NCBI RefSeq assembly: GCF_000006565.2
Contig: NC_031472.1
Location: 1,916,227 to 1,980,226 of the forward strand
DNA length: 64,000 nucleotides
Direction: 5' to 3'
Source: Toxoplasma gondii ME49
Taxonomy: Eukaryota > Apicomplexa > Conoidasida > Eucoccidiorida > Sarcocystidae
A model generated the notes under the pieces. The model saw nothing but the letters and a program-made list of their open reading frames with translations. It searched no databases and was not told the DNA's origin. Shown here piece after piece: positions 1 through 10,890 of the stretch (position 1 is the first letter of the stretch; every line of letters starts with the position of its first letter). A program made the translations under genes and the position numbers.

Positions 1-1847
1 ACGTTTCTGGGTGGTCCGTCGATGTTTCTCTTCTCAGCCAGTCTCTACCGCCAGGCTGCGTCGGTTCCTCGGTCCGGACTTTCGCTTCCTGTCTCTCGAG
101 GAAGGTAAGAGAAGTCGATGAACCGGCAGTGGCGCGAGGATACCTACCCCGTAGGTCTGCTTCCATTATCGACCTCTTCTGCGTTGCAGGCGTCTCGTCG
201 AACCTTTCCTCCTCTCTTCTTCTTTCGTGTCTCCTTTCGCTCCTGCGTCTGCCGTCTCGAAATCTAGGTATCTTTGTTGCGTTCACATCGAAGCAAGCGA
301 GGGAGGATCGGCGGCGAAAGGAGGTCGCCGACGAAACGCATCTCCTCCTTTTTTTCGAACTGTCGACACCAAGTGCGGGGCGCCTCACGTTGCCTCCTTC
401 AGGCTGGAAACACAATTTTGTCTGCTGCAGGAATTCAACGGACTGTCCAGTGGTTCGTCCAAAACAACAAAAGCGCGAGAACCTAAAGAGACGAGTCCCT
501 CCTCTACCCTCTGCTTGTCCACCTCTGCAACCGAATATTCATCTCCTACATATTCAGTTATGCATGATCAGGTATGTGGCGACTGTACGCGTAACTGTTT
601 TCGGAGGTGTGCACCAGTGCCGTTCGGTGACGGGGGAGTCAGAGAGAGAGGAAGACCTGCGTTTTTTTCTGCAACTTCATTTTATCTTTTTTCCTTGTTC
701 AAGAGAGAGTCTGAGGAACAAAGGCCCATATCTCTTCGTCGACGCGTCTGAACTCTGTGGTCACCAAAGTTTTTTACCTTCGATTTCGCAGTTCAGATTT
801 TCGGTTCTGAAACTGACGTCTCTCCATAAGTTCTCTCACTTTCGACTTCAACAATATATTTCTAAGAATGTGGATGTGAAGAAACACTCAGTTTTGGAAT
901 ACCCTGGACTCCTACGTCGAAGCCGACAGCTTTCCAGCAAACGCGCGGGCAACCCAGATACTGGAATCCAGCCTTTTCAGCTATCTTTACCCGTTCAAAG
1001 GAAGATGCTGCACAGCCGTTTCTGTTTCTCTCTCTTCACTCTCTTCGGCCTCGTTACAGTCGCTGTGTGCTGGAATCTACATGTACCCGACTGGACTGGC
1101 GCCCTACGGGGAGAACGGCGCAGAAGCGTCGCGAAACGACTCTAATCCTGAACTCTGAGAGCGCGAACAGCAGGCGCGCGAGGGGAGCCACAGAAGACGC
1201 CGTCTGTCCGGCGTGAAGCGACAGATGGACAGAGCTCTGAGAGAAGCAAGGCGAGCACATGGCGGAGACTGTGGAGTTCGCCCCCTGGCCTGAGGCCTGG
1301 CGGAGCAGCGACGTCGCAGGGTGTTTTTGGATAACTGGATAGCGCGACACCTGCACTGCTTTCGAACGGCTGTTTCCACCACAGATCGAACGACTTTTTG
1401 CAGGCGCGTTGTTTCCTCGCGCTCTCTCGAGACTGCAGAGAACTCAACACCTGCCTCCCGAGGATCCGAGAAGACGACCGACTGGGACTCGCGCAGACAC
1501 AGGAAAAAAGGCGAAGAGCAAGCCAAGTTCAGTGGCAACCACAGAGAGAGGGCGGTGCCACCGGCGCAGCGTAGTGAGAGAGAGTCGAGCAGGGGGCGAC
1601 AGAGGAGAGAGAGAAGAAAACCGGAAAGAGAGACGCGGCAGAAACGAAAGACAGGCGAACGAGGAACACTGCATTCGCAACGTGAAGTCGACACAGAAAG
1701 GAAGCGGAGAGAAACGCAAGTCGCAGAAAAAACTAGGCTTGAGAACGACGCGAGAAGACCCGGCCAGACTGATAGACTTTGGAATCTATATAGAGACGCA
1801 GAGACGCGGAATTCGAAGAGAACGTTGAACTCCAAACGTCGCCTGCT
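1..1847. other. Left-edge region without a recognisable gene; possible exon end at 1-104
   Basis: The first 100 bases read open on the plus strand in the second frame and run into a plausible splice donor (GAG GAA G|gtaaga near 104-110), so this could be the end of an exon of a plus-strand gene starting outside the window. No family could be recognised from the roughly 35 residues. A 338-codon plus-strand reading frame covers 129-1145, but its composition gives no domain or signal. The rest is purine-rich sequence downstream of the phosphatase 4 stop codon and probably contains its 3' UTR. Confidence 0.3.
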
Positions 1848-4800
1848 TCACAAAAAGTAGTCTGGAGGCGGCTTCTTCGACGGGATGCCTCGTCGCTCCT
1901 GAAGACAACGAACAGTCTCATGCACATCCACTTTCCTGTCAGTCTGGCAAACAACCCTGTCTGTTCACTTGCAGATCTATTCTTCGTTGTGCACTACACA
2001 TAGATGTACAAAAGTAGAGACACAGAAATATGCAAATACGTATACACAAATACACAGATGTAGTTACATATTTACATGCACGTATATATATATATATATA
2101 TGATTGCATGTACACGCATATAGATGCATGTGTCTGCATATCTTCAGGTGAACAGGTGTATCGGCGTATGAGGCTGTCATGAAACGTAGATGGATGTACG
2201 GATGGGGAGTCGAGGACGCACGGAACGAAGTATTGGAAATAAGGAGACAACTGTCGACAGAAAAAGCTTCCGAAAGGGGGATCCGAGAACGTTTGCGCGG
2301 TCAGGCGGTCCGGCTGACACGCCATCGGGGAGCGAAACGTTCAGAAGACAGGATTAGAAAAGTTACTCACTGGCGGAGCAGCTTCGAAGGTCTTGAATTG
2401 ATAGTTCAGCTGCTCGTCCAGCTCCATAACTGTGGCTACGTTGCCGCATCTGAAAAAGCCATTTCCCCGCAAAAACCGCTTGAGAGTTTGTTATCTGAAG
2501 CGTGTGGCTTCCCACTCGTGATTTGCCCAGGAGCTGAGAGAACGGTTTTTCCTCGAGTCGGCCTATCCATTCAAGTTAAAAAGCGAAAAGAAGCCTTCCT
2601 CTTTCGGCAAAGCGTGGATCGAACGACGGCGCCCTGCCCATGAATGTGCGGTGCTCGCTTGGCCCGTTCCATCAGTTGCAGATCTCCAGCTTGCCGTGAT
2701 TTTCTCGGACAGTTTGCATGCGAATCCACTCTCTTTTCTCACCGGTAGCAGTAGTTCGGGGCGGACCAAACCGTCACGAGCTTCTTGCCGAACCACCATT
2801 TGTAACCCTGCAGCCGATCGAGCGAAGAGAAGCGGGAGACAAAAATGCGGGAGACGCAGAGGACGAAGGACACCAGGAGACAGACAAGCGACCGCGCGAG
2901 AAGAAAGCCAAGCAGAAACGGGCACAAGGGCACACGGAAAGAAGGAAAGAAGGAAACGGAGAGGTGGACAACGCGGCAGGGAACAGGCGAAGAACCGCCT
3001 CGATACGAGGCAACACTGACGCTGCACAGCGGGCGCCAAGAAAACGCGCGAGCAGAGCTGGGCAGCGGACGCGAACGAAAGAAATGGATCATCACGAGAA
3101 GATGACTCCCGCGGAGGAAAGACAAGGAGGAAACGATCGAATGGAAGTTCTAGAGAAAGACGAGAAGGACCGAGAAAGTCTTTGCAATTCTATAGCGGCT
3201 CTGGGGAAGAAGGCGACCTACGTCCATAACGAGCTGATGGGCTCTGGCGATGATCTCGATGTTGTTGGTATGGCAGAACTGCGAAAAAAAAACACAAACA
3301 CCCTTCTTTCTGTCGCTTCTACGCTTCTCAGCCTCGCGCCTCCGTCCAGACTCTACTGTCCAGATTCTACTGTCCACATTCTACTGTCCAGACTCTGCTG
3401 CGCGCGCCCCGCGCCCGTTTCGCGTTCTCCCTCGAATCCCTCAGCCTCGGTGTTCTGCAGAGAGAGGCGAAACGAGTCCGCAAAAGCTTCCCTAGGAAAG
3501 AGGCCGCGCCGGCGCGACAAAGCATCTCCAGTCACTGCACCGGAGAACGCAGTTCGAGCAGCTACACTGGTGAAACTTAGGCTTCGACGTCTGCTCGGAC
3601 TTCCCCTTCCCCTTCAAAGTCATGGCATCTGCTGCACCCGTTCGACAAACAAGAAACGCGAGCAGCAGCAGCGAGAAAGCACAAGACCAAGACACCACCG
3701 CGACGAACGATAAGCCAATTCTGAAATAAATAAACACAGACGTAAACCTACAAACCTATACATATAAATATGTATATATATATATATATAAATATGTATA
3801 TACATATATATATATATAAATATGTATATATATATATATGTGTGTGTAGATGTGTGTGGACACATATGTATGGACTGTGAAATGGGCGCATAAAGTTGGC
3901 GAGATATCGGGAAGAGGAAGAGACAGATGGACAGAAAATCAGATAAGAAAGACGACTAGAGGTGGAGAAGCATGCAGCTCTCGGCAGCAAAGTGAGGCTG
4001 ACGAAAACAGGACAAATTCGGATCTCCTGCAAAGGCTGTCTGCAAAGCGCATCGTGTTTTTCGGTGGAAACAGAAAAACGACGAATCATGACCGCGCGTC
4101 CCCTCTCTCTATTTTCCTCTCTGCGTGGTTGCACTCGTTTCTCCTCTCTTAACGTCTTTCTATTTTTCCATGCTTTTCCGTATTCTTGCGTTTTCGCCTC
4201 GAGGAAAACTCACAGCCTTGACGATGTCGGCTCCGAAGAGGTACCCTGCACCTCGTGGGCTGTATCCCCAGCCTTGCATATCTGCACAGGAAACACAACG
4301 CAGAAACGCATACTTTCTCCCCTTTCCTCCAGTCCAACTTCTGCAACGTCTCCAGCGCGAACGGGAGAAAGCCGCGGGGACGCCACACATGAAAACCGAT
4401 GGAAAGAAAGCGAGAGAAGACCATGCCGACTGCGTACGCTGAAGAGGACGAGGGTAGACTGGCAAGGTGAGAGCGAGTAGAAACTGAGAACCGGAGGAGA
4501 AGCACAGACAGCACGGAGCAAGGAAAAGACAGCAAAAAGGCAACTGAACAGAGAACAAAGACGAAACACAACAGGAGGAAACACTGAAGGGAGGTGAACT
4601 CGAACCAGCCGCTCGCGCTTTGCCCGAACGTCCTATTCAACCACCACGAGCAGACGACGAAGAGCACCTTGAGAGAAGCCAGCGAGAGAGATGGAAAAAA
4701 ACAGCGTAGCGAGGCAAAAATGGACGAGGTCAGAAAGAAAATGCAGCAACCGAACTAGAGAACAGAGGGACCTTCAAAAAAGAAGAAACGCTGAAAAGAA

Positions 4801-7472
4801 CGTTTACCTTCTGGGTCACTCCAGAGCAAATCACACATAGGGCCTTCGTGCGGGACTTCTTGTTTCCGGTCAATGGACCTTATCTGAAGAACAGGAGAAA
4901 GCAAAAGACGGCTTCTCCTTTGTTTCACTTTCGTTTCCTCTTCGCCGCGGGTGTTCTACGCGACTGCCGACTTCATCCTCTTTCTGCGGCGAGTCAAACA
5001 AACCTGAAGATATCTTTTCCCCCCGCTTTGAGCCTCCTAAACGCGCCGAAGCGAGCTAAAAAGCAAAAGCTCTTTCCAGGGACCCACACAGTCTCGGAGA
5101 AAGGCAGGAACGTCAGAAAACACAAAAGAGGGAGATACACGGAGACGCGCGCCGACGCGTGCGTCTCCGCACCTGTAAAATCCAGACTAAAAAAGTTCGC
5201 TTCCTTCTATGTATGTCAATGCCAGTTTATTCACAGAGAAAGACATAGGTGCATGCAAACACAGGCATATATCCACACAGAAGTATCGATATGTATGCAT
5301 ATCCAGAGATACGTCGACACACCTCTGTGTACGTCAAGCACATGTATCCCATATATATATATATATATATATATGTATATGTATACACGTATATATATAT
5401 ATATATATGTATACACGTATACATATATATATATATATACGTATATACATATATACATATATATATATATACATATCAATATATGAAATGCACAGAACTG
5501 TCAGTCTCTGCATGCACATGCAAGCACGTGGACATGTTTCAGCAAGTTCTGTCGGGGTCTTTGCGTACCTCGTCCACGCTGGAGATGGCCGGAGAGAGGC
5601 CGCCGTGGAGAGCAAACAGGCGATCGTCGATGATCGCAGCGAGAGCGAGATAATCGAAGACCTCTGTGCAGTACCGCCAAACGGTGCTGCTCCCATACTT
5701 CCTCAAACACTCATCGTAAAATCCGTAAACCTGAAACGAAATGTAATACAGACGTTTGCAATTTCACAAGTATACATATGAATATATAATATACATATAC
5801 ATATATACTATGAATGAACAATGCGTCGACGGACGTATATATGTACAAACATGTACATTTAAATGGGGCAGTCTACAACATTGTGTGCGTATCCATCACC
5901 ACGCATATATATATATATATATATATATCTGGACAACAGCTACGAAGACCTGTTTGTGTGGATAGCGTCGGAAAATGAGGTTCTCCCTGGAGAGCGTGAG
6001 GAAAGTAAAGAAGGCGAGAGAGTCGGAGGGAGAGAGCCGGAGAGTGGAGAGACAGACCCAGGCGGAAGAAGGGAGGAAACGAGTCAAGGAGACAGGGCAG
6101 AAACACGAGAAGACGAGACAAGAAGCGACAGCCAGAAGTCGACGAAAAAGTCGGACGGGGTCTGCTTCGTCGTGGAGAGAGGAAAGGAGAGAGAAGAAGC
6201 GAAGGGAAGGAGAACCGGCAGACACGGACTCGCTCAAAAGGAAGAAAGAAAGGAAAAGAAAAAAGCCGTAGGCGTTTTTGCACAGTTCAAACCGAGGTAA
6301 GAGGGCAGGCAGGTTCGCACGAAGGGACTGCTGCCAGACGGACCCAGAGGCGACGAAATACAGAGACGCGAGCGATGGATGGACAGGAAAGCAGTGAGAA
6401 TCGTTTCTCAACGCAGTGGCCATGACAACGACTCCTCGATTGTGCAGAAGACGCGAAAAGCGACGCAGCCTTCTGCGCACCTGAGTGATCTGTCTCGACT
6501 CGTGGTTGCCGCGAATGAGGGTGATGCGGTCGGGGTACCGAACTTTCAGGGCGAGCAGAAAAAGAAACGTTTCGACGGAGAAGTACCCGCGGTCGACGAA
6601 GTCTCCGAGGAACAAGTAACTCGTCTCCGGAAGGAAATTCCCCACACGAAAGAGCTCGAGCAGGTCGTAGAACTGTCCGTGGATGTCGCCGCAGATCTGA
6701 AGAGTGGAGGAGACGCCTCTCAGAAAATCGAGTTCCTCAGTCCAATCGCAGAAAAGAAGCTTCACGAGAAAGTGACAGTGGAAAGAGGAAACGCGACGTC
6801 GTCAGGGCCTCTTTCGCCGAGACACACGACGCAAAAAAACGAAAAAGCAGACCACCAAAGTCCTGCTGCCCGGCATCAACCCCAGACAAAATATCCATGA
6901 GTACATACACCCCAAGCCGTCCCAGATCGCATGCACGCAGAATCTCTCCAGAAAATAAATAAAGAGATGAGAGAGGCGTACACTCTGCTGCAAATACAGA
7001 TACACCTTTGCAGATATGTGATATGTGTAGACAGTGTATGTACATCAGTGCATGCATCTCGATGTGCAGACCGACAGACTGACGGACCGGTATGGATGCC
7101 TACGCATCGCGGAGATGCAGATTTGTGGGCAGTGGTCGAAGTGAAGTCATGAGGGAGTTGCAACTGTTCAGGTGGAGAAGATGCATTGGCATCTTGCTCT
7201 CTTGGTCGCTCTGCGAAAGAGCTGCTCACCGTGACTGGGACGTCGACGCGTTGAACGTTGCTTTCCTCGACAAGGATTTCCTTGGCCTTCGCGCAGAGGG
7301 CCTTCACCTCGCGTTCAGGAATGCACTCGCAGCGACGCAGTTGCTCGATTTGTCTGTCGAGGAGACTCATGCTCGAAGCCGCCTTCGTCGCGTTCTCGCC
7401 AGGCCCTTCGCAGGAGCCCAGAGCCGCCCCGCCAGCGCCCTCCCCAGCTACGGGACCTTCGATCCCCGCCAT
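1848..7472 (-). CDS. PPP4C: Serine/threonine-protein phosphatase 4 catalytic subunit, nine exons
   Basis: Metal-dependent phosphoserine/threonine phosphatase of the PPP family, PP2A-like branch. Exons on the minus strand: 7472-7230, 6696-6481, 5730-5569, 4883-4808, 4281-4214, 3278-3222, 2807-2743, 2449-2371, 1898-1848. They join in frame to 338 residues. Catalytic motifs are GDIHG (84-88), GDFVDRG (112-118), RGNHESR (143-149), LHGGLSP (194-200), RAHQLV (267-272) and SAPNYC. The sequence follows PP4 rather than PP2A or PP6 ([38 protein letters not shown]). It ends in DYFL, the tail whose terminal leucine is carboxymethylated in PP2A-type phosphatases. It carries about 34 extra Gly/Ala-rich residues before the point where PP4 normally begins; an internal Met at 35 would give the usual length of about 305. 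Several introns contain (TA)n tracts. Family certain; the choice of start codon less so. Confidence 0.95.
2082..2102. repeat. (TA)n microsatellite in a phosphatase 4 intron
   Basis: About ten uninterrupted TA dinucleotides, inside the last intron (1899-2370) of the phosphatase 4 gene. Confidence 0.9.
3344..3399. repeat. 14-bp minisatellite, four copies, in a phosphatase 4 intron
   Basis: Four head-to-tail copies of a 14-base unit close to GTCCAGATTCTACT, with one or two changes between copies. They lie in the 935-base intron between exons 5 and 6 of the phosphatase 4 gene. No function is apparent. Confidence 0.8.
3757..3860. repeat. Compound (TA)n / TATG microsatellite in a phosphatase 4 intron
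   Basis: A TA-rich tract of about 100 bases, broken by AAATATG and TACA steps, followed by a short GTGTGT run. It lies in the intron 3279-4213. Reading frames through it give only Tyr-Ile repeats and are not genes. Confidence 0.9.
5340..5490. repeat. Long compound (TA)n microsatellite in a phosphatase 4 intron
   Basis: About 150 bases of TA repeats interrupted by TACACGTA and TATGTATA blocks, inside the intron 4884-5568. All apparent reading frames here are repeat artefacts (alternating Tyr and Ile). Confidence 0.9.
5766..5930. repeat. Two (TA)n tracts in a phosphatase 4 intron
   Basis: TA-rich tracts at about 5766-5815 and a clean (TA)n at about 5905-5928, both in the intron 5731-6480. Confidence 0.85.
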
Positions 7473-10400
7473 GAGAGGAGAGAGCAGCAGAACGCGTAGA
7501 CGGAAAGAGTGAGGAGGAGGCGACGAACAGAGAGAAGAAGACGCCTGACGGAGAGAAGACGACGACGTCGAATGCGACGGCGTCGAATGCGACGGATAGA
7601 GAGACGGCGTGAGGTGCAAAGACGAGGAGAGAAAAGGACGCGTGGAGTTGCGAGGAAGCAGGTAAGATGACGAGAGAGAGAGCGAGCGACGAGGTGAACG
7701 CTCGGCAGCCGGGGAGAGAGTCGAATCCGCAGGGGGAAGGAGACAAACGGAAACGGAAAGGATACACTCTGACTACCACGGGCATCTAAGCGGCGGAAGC
7801 GAGGAGGGAGAGAGAAGCCTCTCTTTGCCCCTGAAGAATGCCAGTCTTCAGTTCCTGTCGGACTTGTCTGTCTGCTCGAGACCAGACACTCGCTTCCTCT
7901 CGGAGATCGCCCTAGACATGCGCGTAACCAAGACGAAAGACACGATGTCCATCCTCCTCTCTCCCGTCCTCTCTCCTTCACAGTTTCGCCTCCCTCTGTG
8001 CCGCCATGTGGTTCTTCCGCTGTCGCGTTTCGCCTTCGTCTTCTCTTGAAGCGAACGTTCAGGCTTCAAGTGCTGCAGCAACCGTTTCCCGAAAACGTCT
8101 TGGGTCAGAAGAGACGGATCTGCGGCTCTGTGAGGCCCCCCTCTCGATCTGGACTGCATGCAAAGAGCGAACGTGCGAGAGGACGACGCGAGAGAGACTT
8201 CTGCGTTTCAACAGCAGCAAAATCATCACTCGCTTCTCGCGCGGCCGCGGCTTTCTCGCGTCGCCTCCCCTCGTCGCCCGCTCGACGTCTGGTATCTTTC
8301 AGGCTCTGTGCATTGTCTCCGTGAGCCTCGCGGGTGCATGCGCCTCTCCGGCTGTTCTCGCCTGACTGAAAAATTCAATTTCTTCTCTGTGCCGCTTGGA
8401 GCCTTCCCCGCGGGGGAGAGGAGCCGTTCAGAGAGAGACGCACGTTGACGGAAGAGGAAAACGAGACAAAATGGCCTGGGACAGGCCCAAAAACGGGGAG
8501 AAGTAGCAACGCAGACGGAGGTGAGCCGAGGAGAAAACGAGTCCTGACGAGGAGAGTGGGAAACGGCGCGCAGAAGGGAGACGAAGAGAGCGTCGTTTTC
8601 AGAGCTAACGAAGAAAAGGTACACGAACAAAGGAGAGGACAAGGGAGAGGACCGAGAAAGAACGGAACGACAGACAAGAGGGATGAATAAAAGATCTCTT
8701 GTTTGCAGATTTAACGAAGGACGAGAGGTCGACTGGGCTTACACGGAGGGGGAGAGAAGACACCAGAAAAACCGAGACCGCGACGAGAAGAATTTTCTCC
8801 ACTCTCGCCAAAAAGCGTCCTCTTGTCACCGTAAAAGCGTGGCGTCAGATCTGCCAAAAGGCTTTTTTACAGGCTTCGTCGCGCCTTCTCCTCTTGAAGC
8901 CCTACACCAAGAACAGGCATGCATGCAGATACGCGTCTCTCGACCCTCACCTCCACCTGCGTACCGATTTGTGCTTTACAGGTCCACAGCAGATTCCAGA
9001 CGGCCCTGCGGGTGCGTTTGTACTCGAAAAAATGCATTGATGCACAGCTGTGTGCTGCATGTGCGTCCTGCGGTCCGACCCAAACAGAAAAGGTCGAGGA
9101 CCGACTGCAGCGTCCGCCTACGGGCGAAGGTCGTCTTTGTATCGGACAAGAAAGCCTTTCTGTGACGAAGTTTGGCCCGCGAAGGAGGCGAAAAGGCCTT
9201 CTCCCTTGTGCTTCGTGCTTCCCTTGGGAGTCGCGCGCAAGCCCGAGTTGCGCGGAGGCGGAACTTCCGCAGCTGTCGGGTGTACATACAGCTCGAACTG
9301 TGCCCGGTCAGCAGATCGCCAGGGAATCCAAGAGAAGACGGAGAGACCCTCCTGGCTCACGACTGCGCGGCAGAGAGCAAGAAAGGAGACAGGGGAAGGA
9401 GGAAGCCGAGCGACGAGTTCGGAGAGGAGCAGGGAAAGTTCGCGCATGCAGCGCAGGCCCCGCAGCAGAGAAGCGATGGACAGCGCGGGAACAGCGGATT
9501 CACAGCGTTAAATCTCCCGAGTTGTCGCCTGAAGAGAAAGAGAAGACAGAGAAAAAGTGACGGGCTGCGGACGCGGAGGGCAAGGACCTCGAGCCCCGTG
9601 CGAAAAGTGGCGAGCGCAAAACCGGGGAGAAAGGACGACGGCGCTTGAGTGGGCGGAGCGCGCGGCGAGGAAAGGTGATGAAATCAGAGGCTGTTGTCGC
9701 GGCGAGAAACGTGGAGTCGTTCGGGAGATCGCGCCGAAAAAAGAGCAAGCTGACAGAGTCGCGCGAAGAAATACGGAAAAACCGAGTTCGACGCCAACAA
9801 GCGAAAAACGGGGTGTACCTACACAACGCGCCTTGGGGGGGTGGTCGCTCCGGGCTGCGCGGTGTATGTACACCTCACGTGGCATGCGAAAAGAATTCAA
9901 GACACCGCCACCGACCCCAAGCAGGTTTTTCGGCAGTTTCGCCGGGGGCCCAGGGCGCTCGGGTGCCTCGAACTTTCTTTCTCCGGTGTATTTTTCTCTC
10001 CTTTTCTGCCAGCCAGCTCCTGAGGGTCCTCGTCTGAGTGTTCAGACACCTCAGGGACGGCCTTGCGCCTCGACGCATCGTCTCTCTTCTGGTCTTCTGC
10101 AAAGGGGAGAACCAAGTTTTTCGCGGGCCCTCCAGGTGCCCTCTCTGCCGGACGATGTGACCACTTGCGAGGAGAGAAAAAGTATATTTCAAGCGTTAAA
10201 ATGAACCTGCTCTGCACGCAGCTGCCAACTTGCATAGCTCGGTGCCTATCAGAAGGAAGGGGCGGCGACGCTCTCGCTTTCTCCGGCTTCTCTCTACCTG
10301 CCAGCTCTCTGGCGACGCAGCAGTGTGTGCGTCGTGTCTTCTCGAAATCCTCTTATAAAGACGGGTCTCCTAGAGAAAAGAAAGTCTCGAAAATAAGAGG

Positions 10401-10890
10401 ATTTCTTCCTCAGAAGAGAAACAAGTTCTTTTCCCTCCACGCCTCCGCCTCAGCAGGAATCTGGACGCAGTTCCCTTCTTCTCCATAACGGCCTGGTTCG
10501 GTGCGCCACGAAGCTGCTCCTCATTCTGCTCCCCGTCCGTCTCACGCAGCGCCCTCTTCTCTTCAACATTCCGTGTATCCTCCATCTCTCTGCTTTTTCT
10601 CGTCGCCACCCGCGTACTCTCCTACTTCCGAGTGTGTAGGAGCCTGACCGCCCCCGTCCACGCGTCGATCGATTCCGCCTCTTCATCGCTGTCGACTTCT
10701 CTCTCCTCTGGACAGCCCTCCTTCGACAGCCTGTCTCTCAGCTCTTTGCAGCCCCTATTCTCATCTAACGGTCATCCTTTCTGTCTCTCCTCTCTGTCTC
10801 TCCTTCCCTCCTTCCTTCCCTTTTCTCTGTTGCCATTCTCACCCTCCTTTCCGCTGGCTTCAACTGGCCTTTCTGTCTCTCTGTTTCGCG
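7473..10890. promoter_or_regulatory. Divergent intergenic region between phosphatase 4 and the tail-anchored protein gene
   Basis: 3.4 kb between two start codons pointing away from each other, so it must contain both promoters and 5' UTRs. I see no conserved coding sequence. It has many short purine- or pyrimidine-biased runs, including a long C/T-rich strand from about 10620 to 10890 just ahead of the plus-strand start codon. It also holds several TGCATGC-type words (near 8155, 8335, 8918-8925 and 9445), a motif known to be enriched upstream of apicomplexan genes. No TATA-type core promoter can be assigned. Confidence 0.45.

Noticed and set aside
5209..5781. Frames rich in alternating Tyr and Ile (also at 3620-4134, 15879-16106, 16270-16593, 19793-19860)
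   Set aside because: These are translations of (TA)n microsatellites, mostly inside introns of supported genes.
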